Assembly: GCF_000621145.1 (NCBI RefSeq)
Contig: NZ_JHZB01000033.1
Location: 1 to 41,679 of the forward strand
Length of the DNA stretch: 41,679 nt
Origin: Desulfobulbus elongatus DSM 2908
GTDB taxonomy: Bacteria; Desulfobacterota; Desulfobulbia; Desulfobulbales; Desulfobulbaceae
Direction: 5' to 3'
How positions within the stretch are numbered: the first letter of the stretch is position 1; the number at the start of each line of letters is the position of its first letter. Shown in pieces: positions 33,545 through 41,404 of this stretch. A program made the position numbers and the translations under genes. The notes beneath the pieces were generated by a model that saw only the letters and a program-made list of their open reading frames with translations, ran no database searches and was not told where the DNA came from.

Positions 33545-35310
33545 AACGATTCCTTCCGGGAGAGCGGGCGCGGATGATCCTGATCGCGGCCTGCATCGGC
33601 GTCATGTCCGGGGTGGCCATCATCGTCTTCCGCGAGGCGGTGGATCTCGTCCACGAGATCATTTTCGTCTGGGGCCACGAGGTTCTCCGGATCGGCGAGG
33701 GCGGCTGGCGGCGGCTGTTGCTGCCGTTTTTGCCCATGGCCGGCGCGGCCCTGCTCATTCCGCTGTCCCTGGCCTTTCCCGGCAGGGTCAACGGCTACGG
33801 CTTCACGGCCTTTCTGCGCCGGGTCAACCTGGAAAACGGGGTGATCCGGGCCCGCAACATCTTCATCAAGATCATCGCCACCGCCCTGACCATCGGCAGC
33901 GGCAATTCGGCCGGGGTGGAAGGGCCGATCGCCCAGATCGGCGGCGCCCTCGGTTCGCAGGTCGGGCAGCGGTTCCGGGTCTCGGGCAAGCGGATGAAGG
34001 TCTACATCGCCGCCGGATGCGCCGGCGGCATCGCCGGCATTTTCAACGCCCCGCTGGCCGGCATGTTCTTCGCCGCGGAGATCGTCCTGCTCGGTACCTA
34101 CGAGATTTCCTCCTTCTCCGCGCTGGTGATCGCCTCGGCGCTGTCCACCGTGGTGTCGCGAGCCTACTACGGCACGGTGCCCGCCTTTCCCATTCCGGAC
34201 TACACCATTGTCAACGCCTTTGTCGAGATTCCGCTCTACACCCTGATGGCGGTGATCGTCGGGGTGACGGCGGTGCTGCACATCCGCTTTTTCTACCTGA
34301 TCCGCGACCGGTTCCGGCGGCTGCGTCTCCACGACCAGATCAAACCCATCCTCGGCGCCCTGCTGGTCGGCTGCATCGGCATCTTCTTTCCCCAGGTGAT
34401 GGGCAACGGCTACGACTACATCGCCAAGGCCCTGGCCGGCGAGACCCTGGTGTGGCGGATGATGGTGCTGGTCTTTCTCAAGTCGCTGGCCACGGCCCTC
34501 ACCCTGGGTTCGGGCGGCGCCGGCGGCGTCTTCGCCCCGGCCCTGTTCATCGGCGCGGTCCTCGGCGGAGCCTACGGCGGCATCGTCCACCACTTTCTCC
34601 CCGAAACCACCGCCGCCGCCGGGGCCTACGCCACGGTGGGCATCGGCGCCTTCCTCGCCGCCACCACCCACGCGCCCCTGACCGCCATCTTTCTCCTTTT
34701 CGAGATGACCGGCAACTACATGATCATCATCCCGGTGATGGTGGCCGCGGTGGTGGGCACCGTCACCTCCTCCTGGCTCTACGGCGACTCCATGGACACC
34801 GTCGACTTCACCCGCGAGGGCATCGACATCCACGAGGGCCGCGAGGTGGCGATCCTCAAATCGATCCGGGTGGGCAAGGCGATCACCGAGGATGTCGATT
34901 TCATCAGCGAAAACGCCAACATCAATCACCTGCTCGAACTGTTCCGCTTCGCCCGCAACAGTTTCTACTTTCCGGTGGTCAACGACAAGGGGCTGATGGT
35001 GGGCGTGGTGTCGATGCAGGACGTCAAGACCATCCTTCACAGCGAGGAGGAGCGCGTCTGCCACCTGGTGGGTGCCATCTGCGCCCGCGACGTGATCATG
35101 CTCACCCCGGACACCAACTGCTACGAGGCCATGCAACTGTTCGACATCAAGGGGATCGACGAGATTCCGGTGGTGGAGAGCCTGGCGGAGCCCTGGGTGC
35201 TCGGCATGCTCAAGCGCCAGGACGTGATCACCGCCTACAACCACGAGATGCTCAAGCGCGGCATCAACGAGCGGGCCGAGTCCATCCGCATGATCTGCTC
35301 GGCCGGCTGA
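33529..35310 (+). CDS. ClC-family chloride channel/transporter with two CBS domains
   Basis: 593 residues. I chose ATG 33529 because GGAG lies 6 bases before it; ATG 33541 is possible. Residues about 15-440 are the ClC membrane core with the selectivity sequences GSGNSAGVEGPIAQIGGALG (gating Glu in VEGP) and GSGGAGGVFAPALFIGAVLGG. The C-terminal 130 residues hold two CBS domains (about 455-590; SIRVGKAITEDVDFISENAN and ICARDVIMLTPDTNCYEAM), which may sense nucleotides. GVEGP replaces the more common GREGP. It moves chloride or a similar anion, possibly exchanging protons. Co-translated with the dGTPase by overlap. Confidence 0.93.
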   Translation: MLTKMKRFLPGERARMILIAACIGVMSGVAIIVFREAVDLVHEIIFVWGHEVLRIGEGGWRRLLLPFLPMAGAALLIPLSLAFPGRVNGYGFTAFLRRVNLENGVIRARNIFIKIIATALTIGSGNSAGVEGPIAQIGGALGSQVGQRFRVSGKRMKVYIAAGCAGGIAGIFNAPLAGMFFAAEIVLLGTYEISSFSALVIASALSTVVSRAYYGTVPAFPIPDYTIVNAFVEIPLYTLMAVIVGVTAVLHIRFFYLIRDRFRRLRLHDQIKPILGALLVGCIGIFFPQVMGNGYDYIAKALAGETLVWRMMVLVFLKSLATALTLGSGGAGGVFAPALFIGAVLGGAYGGIVHHFLPETTAAAGAYATVGIGAFLAATTHAPLTAIFLLFEMTGNYMIIIPVMVAAVVGTVTSSWLYGDSMDTVDFTREGIDIHEGREVAILKSIRVGKAITEDVDFISENANINHLLELFRFARNSFYFPVVNDKGLMVGVVSMQDVKTILHSEEERVCHLVGAICARDVIMLTPDTNCYEAMQLFDIKGIDEIPVVESLAEPWVLGMLKRQDVITAYNHEMLKRGINERAESIRMICSAG

Positions 35311-35345
35311 CCGCGGACGACGGCCACGCCGCAAAGGAATCTATC

Positions 35346-35714
35346 GTGAACATCACCCTGTTTTCCTTCGGTTTCAAGCACGGCCATCCCCAGGCCGACC
35401 TGATGTGGGATGTCCGCTTCCTGCCCAATCCGCACTGGGAGCCGGAACTGCGGCCCCACACCGGCCTGGAGCCCGAGGTGGCCGACTATGCGCTCGCCAA
35501 TGCGTCCGGCGAGCGGTTTCTGGCCCTGCTCGATCCCCTGTTGCTCTTCCTGATCGACGAATATGCGGCCAGCGGGCGCGCATCGCTCAGCCTGGCTGTG
35601 GGCTGCACCGGCGGCAAGCATCGTTCGGTGGCCGTGGTGGAGCATCTGCGGACGCTGTTGGCGGCAAAGGGATATGCGCCCGAGGTGTGTCATCGCGATA
35701 TCGGCAAGGAATAG
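35346..35714 (+). CDS. Stand-alone RapZ C-terminal-domain protein
   Basis: 122 residues starting at GTG 35346 with AAAGGAA ahead. It matches only the C-terminal domain of RapZ/YvcJ: FSFGFKHGHPQADLMWDVRF with LPNPHW, then LSLAVGCTGGKHRSVAVVEH. In RapZ this half binds the small RNA GlmZ/GlmY and resembles a phosphofructokinase fold; the N-terminal P-loop kinase half is absent here. It may act as a nucleotide- or RNA-binding protein. 35 bases separate it from the ClC gene, so it is probably in that operon; 72 bases follow before the phasin gene. Confidence 0.85.
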   Translation: MNITLFSFGFKHGHPQADLMWDVRFLPNPHWEPELRPHTGLEPEVADYALANASGERFLALLDPLLLFLIDEYAASGRASLSLAVGCTGGKHRSVAVVEHLRTLLAAKGYAPEVCHRDIGKE

Positions 35715-35786
35715 GGTGCGCTGGCGGCGTACAGGTCCTATAGTGGAAGAAATGGCATTCCCCTTTCATGCACAGTGGAGGCAACC

Positions 35787-36095
35787 ATGAAGGAACTGTT
35801 GAAAAACGTGTTTTATGCCGGTATCGGCGCCGCGTTCCTCACCAAGGAGAAGATCGAGGAGCTGAAAGGCGACCTGATTGAAAAGGGCAAGATGTCGCAG
35901 GAGGAGGGCAAACAGTTTGTCGACGATCTCCTGCGCAGGTCGGAGAAGGCCAAGGACCAGCTCGATCTGTGGATCAACAAGCGGGTCGAGGACCGGATCA
36001 GGCAGCTCAACCTGGCCACCAAGGACGAAATCGCCGAGTTGCAGCGCAAGATCGAGGAATTGCAGGTGGCGATCAATCGGGGCAACGGCGACTGA
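35787..36095 (+). CDS. Phasin-like protein (PHA-granule/regulator type)
   Basis: 102 residues from ATG 35787, with GGAGG 6 bases ahead. A GTG at 35775 would add four residues but lacks a site. The N-terminus (LLKNVFYAGIGAAFLTKEKIEE) is hydrophobic and amphipathic; the rest is an all-helical charged rod (LRRSEKAKDQLDLWINKRVE... DEIAELQRKIEELQ) typical of phasin/PhaI-like proteins that coat lipid or polymer granules. No PHA synthase is in the window. It precedes the ABC1/UbiB gene by only 6 bases, a pairing I know from other Desulfobacterota. Confidence 0.8.
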   Translation: MKELLKNVFYAGIGAAFLTKEKIEELKGDLIEKGKMSQEEGKQFVDDLLRRSEKAKDQLDLWINKRVEDRIRQLNLATKDEIAELQRKIEELQVAINRGNGD

Positions 36096-36101
36096 TCGCC
36101 C

Positions 36102-37799
36102 ATGTTCAGCATCAGGAAGCTCGGAGCCATCGGGCGGACCTACCGCCACCTCAACCGCTACCACCGCATCCTGCGGGTGCTGTTCAAATACGGCTTCAAC
36201 GACCTGGTCGACCGGCTGCACATCGATCAGTACCTGGAGTCCGGCCTGCAAATGATCAACCGCAAGCCGCGGGAGCAGATCGCCCGGCTCTCGCGGCCGG
36301 AGCGGTTGCGGCTGGTGTTCGAGGAGTTGGGGCCGACCTTCATCAAGCTCGGCCAACTGCTCTCCACCCGGCCCGACCTGATTCCCGCCGATTTCCTTGG
36401 CGAACTGGCCAAGCTCCAGGACGACATCCCGCCCTTTTCCGTGGACGAGGTGCGTACCATCCTCAAGGAGGAGCTGGGGCGCTACCCCGAGGAAATTTTT
36501 CATTATTTCGATGTCGAACCGCTGGCGGCCGCCTCCATCGGCCAGGTGCACCGGGCCCGGATGGACGACGGCGCCGAGGTGGTGGTCAAGGTGCAGCGGC
36601 CGGGCATCGAGAACGTCATCGCCGTCGACCTGGAGATCCTGGCCCACATCGCCGAGCTGATGGAGCAGTACCTGGAGGAGGTGCAGGGGCACCAGCCCAT
36701 GGCCATCGTCCACGAGTTCGCCCGCAGCCTGAGCCGGGAGATCGACTTTTCCGTGGAGCTGGCCAACATCCAGCGCTTTGCCCGCCAGTTCGAGGACAAC
36801 CCCGCCATCCATGTGCCGCTGGTCTATCCGGAGCTGAGCACCGACCGGGTGCTGGTCATGGAGTACGTGCTCGGCATCAAGTCGTCCAGGGTCGGGGCGC
36901 TGCGCGAGCAGGGCTACGATCTCTCCCTGATCGCCGAGCGCGGCGCCAATCTGGTGATGGAGCAGATCTTCGTGCACGGCTTCTTCCATGCCGACCCTCA
37001 TCCGGGCAACGTTTTCATCCTGCCGGACAACGTGGTCTGCTTCATCGATTTCGGCCAGATGGGGCGGCTGTCGCTCAGGGACCGGGAGGATTTCACCGAC
37101 CTGGTGCTCGATCTGGTGGCCGGCAACGAGCAGAACATCGTCACCGGCGTGCTCAAGGTCACGGTGCAACTGGGCGAGATCGACCGGGACAACCTGGCCA
37201 GGGATCTGGCCGGCCTGATGGACATGTATCTCTATCGCCCCCTGGGGGACCTGGAAGCCGGCAAGATCCTCCAGGACCTGCTCGACCTGGTTTCCCGGCA
37301 CAAGCTGTCGTTCAAGCCGAGTTTCTACCAGATGCTCAAGGCCCTGACCACGGTGGAGGGGCTGGGGCTGATGCTCGACCCCAGGCTGGAGCTGATCCGC
37401 CTGGCCGAGCCGTTCATGCGCAAGATCCGCCTGGGCCGGATGCAGCCCGGCCGCCTGGCCTCGGCGCTCACCGACACCGGCCTCTCCTACCTCAATCTGC
37501 TGCGCGACCTGCCCGAGGAAGTGCGCACCATCCTGCACCAGTTGCGTAGCGGCCGGATGCGGCTCGAATTCGAGCACAAGGGCCTGCAATCGTTGAGCGT
37601 GACCCTCGACCAGGTGTCCAACCGCATCAGCTTCGCCATTGTCCTCGCCGCCCTGATCATCGGCAGCTCCCTCATCCTCCATTCCGGCCTGCCACCCCTC
37701 TGGCGCGGCATCCCCATCATCGGCCTGGTCGGCTTCATCGTGGCCGGCCTGATGGGATTCCGCCTCCTGCTCTCCATCCTCCGCCATAGCCGGATGTAG
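36102..37799 (+). CDS. ubiB: ABC1/UbiB-family atypical kinase
   Basis: 565 residues. The family signature is FIKLGQLLSTRPDLIP (KxGQ); the nucleotide-binding AAASIGQVHRARM replaces the usual P-loop with the A-rich loop; VVVKVQRPG carries the Lys; FHADPHPGNVFIL and FIDFGQMGRL give the HxDxxPxN and DFG motifs. Two C-terminal membrane helices (about 500-520 and 530-553) anchor it. It probably supports quinone or other lipid metabolism as UbiB does for ubiquinone; this organism type uses menaquinone, so the symbol is by family only. It starts six bases after the phasin gene. Confidence 0.92.
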   Translation: MFSIRKLGAIGRTYRHLNRYHRILRVLFKYGFNDLVDRLHIDQYLESGLQMINRKPREQIARLSRPERLRLVFEELGPTFIKLGQLLSTRPDLIPADFLGELAKLQDDIPPFSVDEVRTILKEELGRYPEEIFHYFDVEPLAAASIGQVHRARMDDGAEVVVKVQRPGIENVIAVDLEILAHIAELMEQYLEEVQGHQPMAIVHEFARSLSREIDFSVELANIQRFARQFEDNPAIHVPLVYPELSTDRVLVMEYVLGIKSSRVGALREQGYDLSLIAERGANLVMEQIFVHGFFHADPHPGNVFILPDNVVCFIDFGQMGRLSLRDREDFTDLVLDLVAGNEQNIVTGVLKVTVQLGEIDRDNLARDLAGLMDMYLYRPLGDLEAGKILQDLLDLVSRHKLSFKPSFYQMLKALTTVEGLGLMLDPRLELIRLAEPFMRKIRLGRMQPGRLASALTDTGLSYLNLLRDLPEEVRTILHQLRSGRMRLEFEHKGLQSLSVTLDQVSNRISFAIVLAALIIGSSLILHSGLPPLWRGIPIIGLVGFIVAGLMGFRLLLSILRHSRM

Positions 37800-37827
37800 C
37801 GACCGGCGCCGGCATCCCGCCCGCGGG

Positions 37828-37858
37828 TTGACAGGCGACATATTCAGCCGCATATATT
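37828..37858 (+). promoter_or_regulatory. Predicted merR promoter with long spacer
   Basis: TTGACA (37828-37833) with TATATT (37853-37858) at a 19-base spacer, the length used by MerR-type activators, or CATATA (37851-37856) at 17 bases. It is followed at once by the palindrome at 37860. Confidence 0.5.
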
Positions 37859-37859
37859 C

Positions 37860-37875
37860 TTAACGTTAACGTTAA
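37860..37875. promoter_or_regulatory. 16-base perfect palindrome, likely MerR operator
   Basis: TTAACGTTAACGTTAA reads the same on both strands. It starts two bases after the -10 box and 17 bases before the merR ATG, so binding there would control this gene. It has the ACGTTAACGT core seen in operators of some MerR regulators of acyl-CoA or thiol metabolism (LiuR-like), as I recall; assignment is inferred. Confidence 0.55.
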
Positions 37876-37891
37876 AAACAGAAAAAGGACC

Positions 37892-38320
37892 ATGACACAG
37901 TTCAAGATTGGCGAAGCCGCAAAACGGGCCGGGTTGACGACCCGTTGCATCCGGTATTACGAGGAACTGGGATTGATGGGGCCGCGGGAACAGCGGCTTG
38001 CCGGCAAGAGCAGGACCTTTACCGAGCGCGATGTGGCCCGGCTCAGGAAAATCCAGATGCTCAAGCGGCTCGGGCTTTCGCTCGAGGAAATCGCCCAGGT
38101 CATCGACCTCTATTTCACCGATGGCAAGGTGGTCGAGGGCAAGCGGAAGGTGATCGAGATCCTCAGGGCGCACGTCGCGTCGGCGGATGAACGAATCAGG
38201 CATCTGGAAGCGTTCAAACAAGACTGCGAGGCGAACGCCGCCCGCCTGGAAACCATTGTCGCCGGTCTGGAGGACGAGCCTGACGGGAAAACCGGGCCGC
38301 CTTCTCTGGCCAACGGGTGA
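37892..38320 (+). CDS. MerR-family transcriptional regulator
   Basis: 142 residues. Residues 5-72 are the MerR winged helix domain: FKIGEAAKRAGLTTRCIRYY, EELGLMGPREQR, FTERDVARLRKIQMLKRLGLSLEEIAQVIDLY. A dimerising coiled coil follows (75-125). There are no paired cysteines of a metal sensor at the C-terminus: only Cys about 111 in FKQDCEANAARLE, so a small-molecule or redox cue is as likely as metal. AAAGGA precedes the ATG. It may regulate the MFS gene 93 bases downstream on the same strand and itself through the palindrome at 37860. Confidence 0.9.
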   Translation: MTQFKIGEAAKRAGLTTRCIRYYEELGLMGPREQRLAGKSRTFTERDVARLRKIQMLKRLGLSLEEIAQVIDLYFTDGKVVEGKRKVIEILRAHVASADERIRHLEAFKQDCEANAARLETIVAGLEDEPDGKTGPPSLANG

Positions 38321-38413
38321 ACGTTTTCGCAAAAAGCATGTAAGCTGCGCTCCCCCTCCGGAGCGCGCTCCGTTGCCGTCCTGTACCGCACACCTCTCCA
38401 AGGAGAAAAATAT

Positions 38414-39667
38414 ATGTCCGCATCAAATCCCGCTGCCACGGAGCCCCAGGTCTCGCGCTCCCTGCTCGCCCTGATGGCCGCCTCCTCCGGGGCGGTGGTC
38501 GCCAATCTGTACTACAGCCAACCGCTCTTGGCGGAAATCGCCCGCGATTTCAGCCTCACCGGCGCGCAGGTCGGGCTGATTCCGGCCCTCACCCAGATCG
38601 GCTACGGCCTTGGGCTGTTGCTGATCACCCCGTTGGGGGACCGGGCTGAACGCCGCCGGCTCATCGTCGTGCTGACGCTGTTGGCCGCACTGAGCCTGGC
38701 CGTCACCGGCGCTGTTCGCTCGGCCGTCCTCCTGCTGGGGCTGAATCTCTTGATCGGGCTCCTGTCCGTGGTGCCCCAGGCCATCGTGCCCCTGGTCGCC
38801 ACCCTGTCCGGGCCGGAAGAACGAAGCAAAAATGTCGGCACCGTGATGAGTGGCCTGCTCCTCGGCATCCTCCTGGCCCGGACGGTGAGCGGCTGCATCG
38901 GCGAGTACCTGGGTTGGCGGGCGGTCTATTTCTTTGCGGCCGCGCTCATGCTGGTCTTCGCGCTGCTGCTGCGCCTCATGCTGCCCGCCAGCCGTCCGGA
39001 AAACGGGCCGCCCTATATCGAGTTGCTCACCTCGCTGCCGGGCCTGCTCCGCGAACTTCCGGTTCTGCGCGAGGCCGCCGTCAGCGGCGCCCTGCTGTTC
39101 GCCGCCTTCAGCGTCTTCTGGAGCACCCTGGTCTTCCAGCTCGAAAGCCTGCCGGCCAATTTCGGCGCGCAGGTTGCCGGCGGTTTCGGTCTGGTCGGCG
39201 CGGCCGGCGCCCTGGCCGCCAGTTTCAGCGGGCGCATGGCGCCCCGTCTGGGCGCGCGCCGGCTTGTCGCCGTGGGCAGCGGCATCGTCTTGGCATCGTG
39301 GCTGATCATGGGGCTGGGCGGTACCTCCCTGGTGGCGTTGGCCTGCGGCGCGGCCCTGCTCGATCTCGGCGTGCAGGGCGGCCATGTGGCCAACCAGACG
39401 CGAATTTTCGCCCTGCGGCCCGAGGCGAGGAGCCGGATCAACACCATCTACATCGTCTCGTTCTTCGTCGGTGGCGCGGGCGGTTCGCTGGCCGGAACCC
39501 TGGCCTGGCACGAAGGCGGCTGGCTAGGGGTCTGCCTGCTCGGCAGCCTGCTGATGGCGGCGGCCCTGGTGGCCGGCTGGCTCCTGTCCGGATCGCGGAC
39601 AGGAGCCGTGCTGGGCGCGATGGTCCGGCAGAGGCGCAACAAAGAGGAGCGGGGAGAAACGGAATGA
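38414..39667 (+). CDS. MFS transporter (YnfM/YgaY-like exporter)
   Basis: 417 residues with twelve predicted helices in two bundles. NLYYSQPLLAEIARDF at the N-terminus and the loop 2-3 motif PLGDRAERRRLIV are typical of the YnfM-like drug exporter group. No substrate can be assigned. AGGAG lies 11 bases before the ATG. The gene follows the MerR regulator and probably is its target. The end runs into a 264-base stretch without a supported gene, containing only short GC-rich repeats. Confidence 0.88.
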   Translation: MSASNPAATEPQVSRSLLALMAASSGAVVANLYYSQPLLAEIARDFSLTGAQVGLIPALTQIGYGLGLLLITPLGDRAERRRLIVVLTLLAALSLAVTGAVRSAVLLLGLNLLIGLLSVVPQAIVPLVATLSGPEERSKNVGTVMSGLLLGILLARTVSGCIGEYLGWRAVYFFAAALMLVFALLLRLMLPASRPENGPPYIELLTSLPGLLRELPVLREAAVSGALLFAAFSVFWSTLVFQLESLPANFGAQVAGGFGLVGAAGALAASFSGRMAPRLGARRLVAVGSGIVLASWLIMGLGGTSLVALACGAALLDLGVQGGHVANQTRIFALRPEARSRINTIYIVSFFVGGAGGSLAGTLAWHEGGWLGVCLLGSLLMAAALVAGWLLSGSRTGAVLGAMVRQRRNKEERGETE

Positions 39668-39931
39668 ATATCAGGGCATCCGCCGGGCGGTGCGGCCTTT
39701 CGCCGCAACGCGCTCAGTTGTGCTGCCAACGATGACCTGATCGGGAAGGATGGAGACTGCTGTCATCCCAAGGGGCGGAGACGCTTCGGGAAACCGCAAG
39801 TGGCGCCACATGCCAAGGAGAAGTATTCCCCCCCTCTTTATCGGAGCCCGACGATGGGTTATATTTGAGGCGTTGTCTTTCTCTTTTCACCAACCACTTT
39901 ATTTCGGACAGAGTCCAGGGAGAACACATTG

Positions 39932-40135
39932 ATGAAAAAAGTGAGCGAGTCGGCCGGCGACCTGAAGAAACTTATCAAACATGCCATCGCAGACCTTGAG
40001 GTCACGCCATCGGAATACCAGCAGATCATGGAGTGTGCCCACTCCGATGGCCATATCGATAAAGAGGAACAAGCCCTCCTGGCCCAATTCCAGACGATGA
40101 TCGCAAACGGCACCATCAAGAGAGTCAAAGGCTGA
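39932..40135 (+). CDS. Small helical protein of unknown function (67 residues)
   Basis: 67 residues from ATG 39932 with AGGGAGA ahead; a TTG three bases upstream would add one residue. Sequence MKKVSESAGDLKKLIKHAIADLE to ANGTIKRVKG, with a HSDGHIDKEEQALLAQF segment that resembles the acidic helix of TerB-like domains, though too short to be one. Function is unknown. The strong ribosome site and protein-like composition support it as real. Confidence 0.65.
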   Translation: MKKVSESAGDLKKLIKHAIADLEVTPSEYQQIMECAHSDGHIDKEEQALLAQFQTMIANGTIKRVKG

Positions 40136-40420
40136 GTTGCCCTTGCCCGGCGCACGCCGCTTTTTCCGGCGCCTGCTGCGCAGCATCGGCGCACCCGTAT
40201 GGATTGCAGGTTGGCACAAAGAGAAGAAGGACTCTCTGCCGCCAAGGACGGGGTGAAGGACCGGAAGAGGCGGCGTGGCGTGGACAACTCGACCAGATGG
40301 GGGAATCCGTCATTTTCCCGCGCTGCGCGCGTCGAAATGGCCCCGAAAAAACGCCCTGCGCCTGTGCAGGGCAGGAAAAGAGGGGGCGAATGTCCCCGTT
40401 CATATTCAGGGAGGTGTGCC
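40136..40420. other. Intergenic region with hairpins
   Basis: 285 bases without a supported gene. A hairpin GCCCTGC (40353-40359) / GCAGGGC (40366-40372) lies ahead of the carboxymuconolactone-decarboxylase-family gene, and GC-rich repeats surround 40142-40190. A terminator for the small gene at 39932 is expected here but no T-tailed stem was found. Confidence 0.35.
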
Positions 40421-40828
40421 ATGGAGAATCAGGATCGGTATCAACGCGGCTGGGACAAACTGCGCGAGATCGACGGCGCGGCGGGCGAGCGGGTGGTGGC
40501 GGGACTGCACGATATTGCCCCGGATTTTGCCCGGTATCTCATCGAGTTTCCTTTCGGCGACGTGTATTCGCGGCCGGGGCTCGATCTCAAGTCGCGCGAG
40601 ATCGCCGTGGTGGCGGCGTTGACGGCGCTCGGCAACGCGGCGCCGCAGCTCAAGGTACACATCAACGGCGCGCTCAACGTCGGTTGCAGCCGGCAGGAGG
40701 TGGTGGAGGTCATCATGCAGATGGCGGTGTATGCCGGATTTCCCGCCGCCCTCAACGGCTTGTCCGCGGCCAGGGAGGTTTTCCGGGAGCGCGACGAGGC
40801 CGGACAGGCGGAACGGAGCCAATCATAA
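40421..40828 (+). CDS. Carboxymuconolactone decarboxylase (CMD) family protein
   Basis: 135 residues from ATG 40421, AGGGAGGTG ahead. Residues 30-115 form the CMD helical core: [30 protein letters not shown] followed by [25 protein letters not shown], the gamma-CMD pattern. A single Cys replaces the CxxC of AhpD, so peroxidase-type activity is unlikely. The true substrate is unknown, as for most of this family. It is 60 bases before the broken short-chain dehydrogenase, likely co-transcribed originally. Confidence 0.88.
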   Translation: MENQDRYQRGWDKLREIDGAAGERVVAGLHDIAPDFARYLIEFPFGDVYSRPGLDLKSREIAVVAALTALGNAAPQLKVHINGALNVGCSRQEVVEVIMQMAVYAGFPAALNGLSAAREVFRERDEAGQAERSQS

Positions 40829-40888
40829 CGGCCCACCTCTGGAAGAAAACACAATATTTTTTCTGCGGAAAAGAACGGAGGCAAGCAC

Positions 40889-41404
40889 ATGGCAAACGCA
40901 ACGCAACAGGCAGGCGGCAAGAGACTGGGCGGCAAGACGGCGATCGTCACCGGCGCCAGCGCCGGCATCGGCCGGGCCACGGCCCTGGCCTTGGCCGGGG
41001 AAGGTGCGGCGGTGGTGCTGAACGCCCGGCGGCGGGAACGGCTCGACGAAGTGGCGGCGGTCATTGCCGCCCAGGGGGGCACAGCCCTGGTGGTGCCCGG
41101 CGACGCCGGCAGGGCGGAGGAAATCGATGCCCTGCTCGCACAGGCCCTGGCCTGGGCCGATGGCGGCAACAAATACGATATTGTGGTGGTCAATGCCGGC
41201 CGGGGTTTGGCGGGCAGCGTGCTGACCAGCGACGAGGCCCAGTGGGAGGCCCTGTACCGAACCAACGTCCTGGGCGCGGCCCACCTGATGCGGCAGGCCG
41301 GGCGCTATCTCATGCAGCGGCGGAGCGGCGACATCGTGGCACTCGGTTCGGTGGTCGGCCGCCAGATCTCGCCGGTGAGCGCGGTGTACGGCTCGACCAA
41401 GTGA
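40889..41404 (+). pseudogene. Short-chain dehydrogenase/reductase truncated by IS insertion
   Basis: 171 residues of an SDR: cofactor loop TGASAGIGRATALALAGEG (TGxxxGIG, residues about 21-39), then NARRRERL suggesting NADP preference, VVVNAGRG (NAG motif), Ser in IVALGSVVG, and YGSTK, the YxxxK catalytic motif, as the last residues. The reading frame ends at TGA 41402-41404 immediately after this Lys, so about 70-80 residues that close the substrate pocket are missing. The IS5-type transposase gene starts to read into it at once. Before insertion it was probably cotranscribed with the CMD gene. Confidence 0.9.

Noticed and set aside
35766-37853. 695-codon minus-strand frame opposite phasin and UbiB
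   Set aside because: Shadow of the two plus-strand genes; no motif and no ribosome site.
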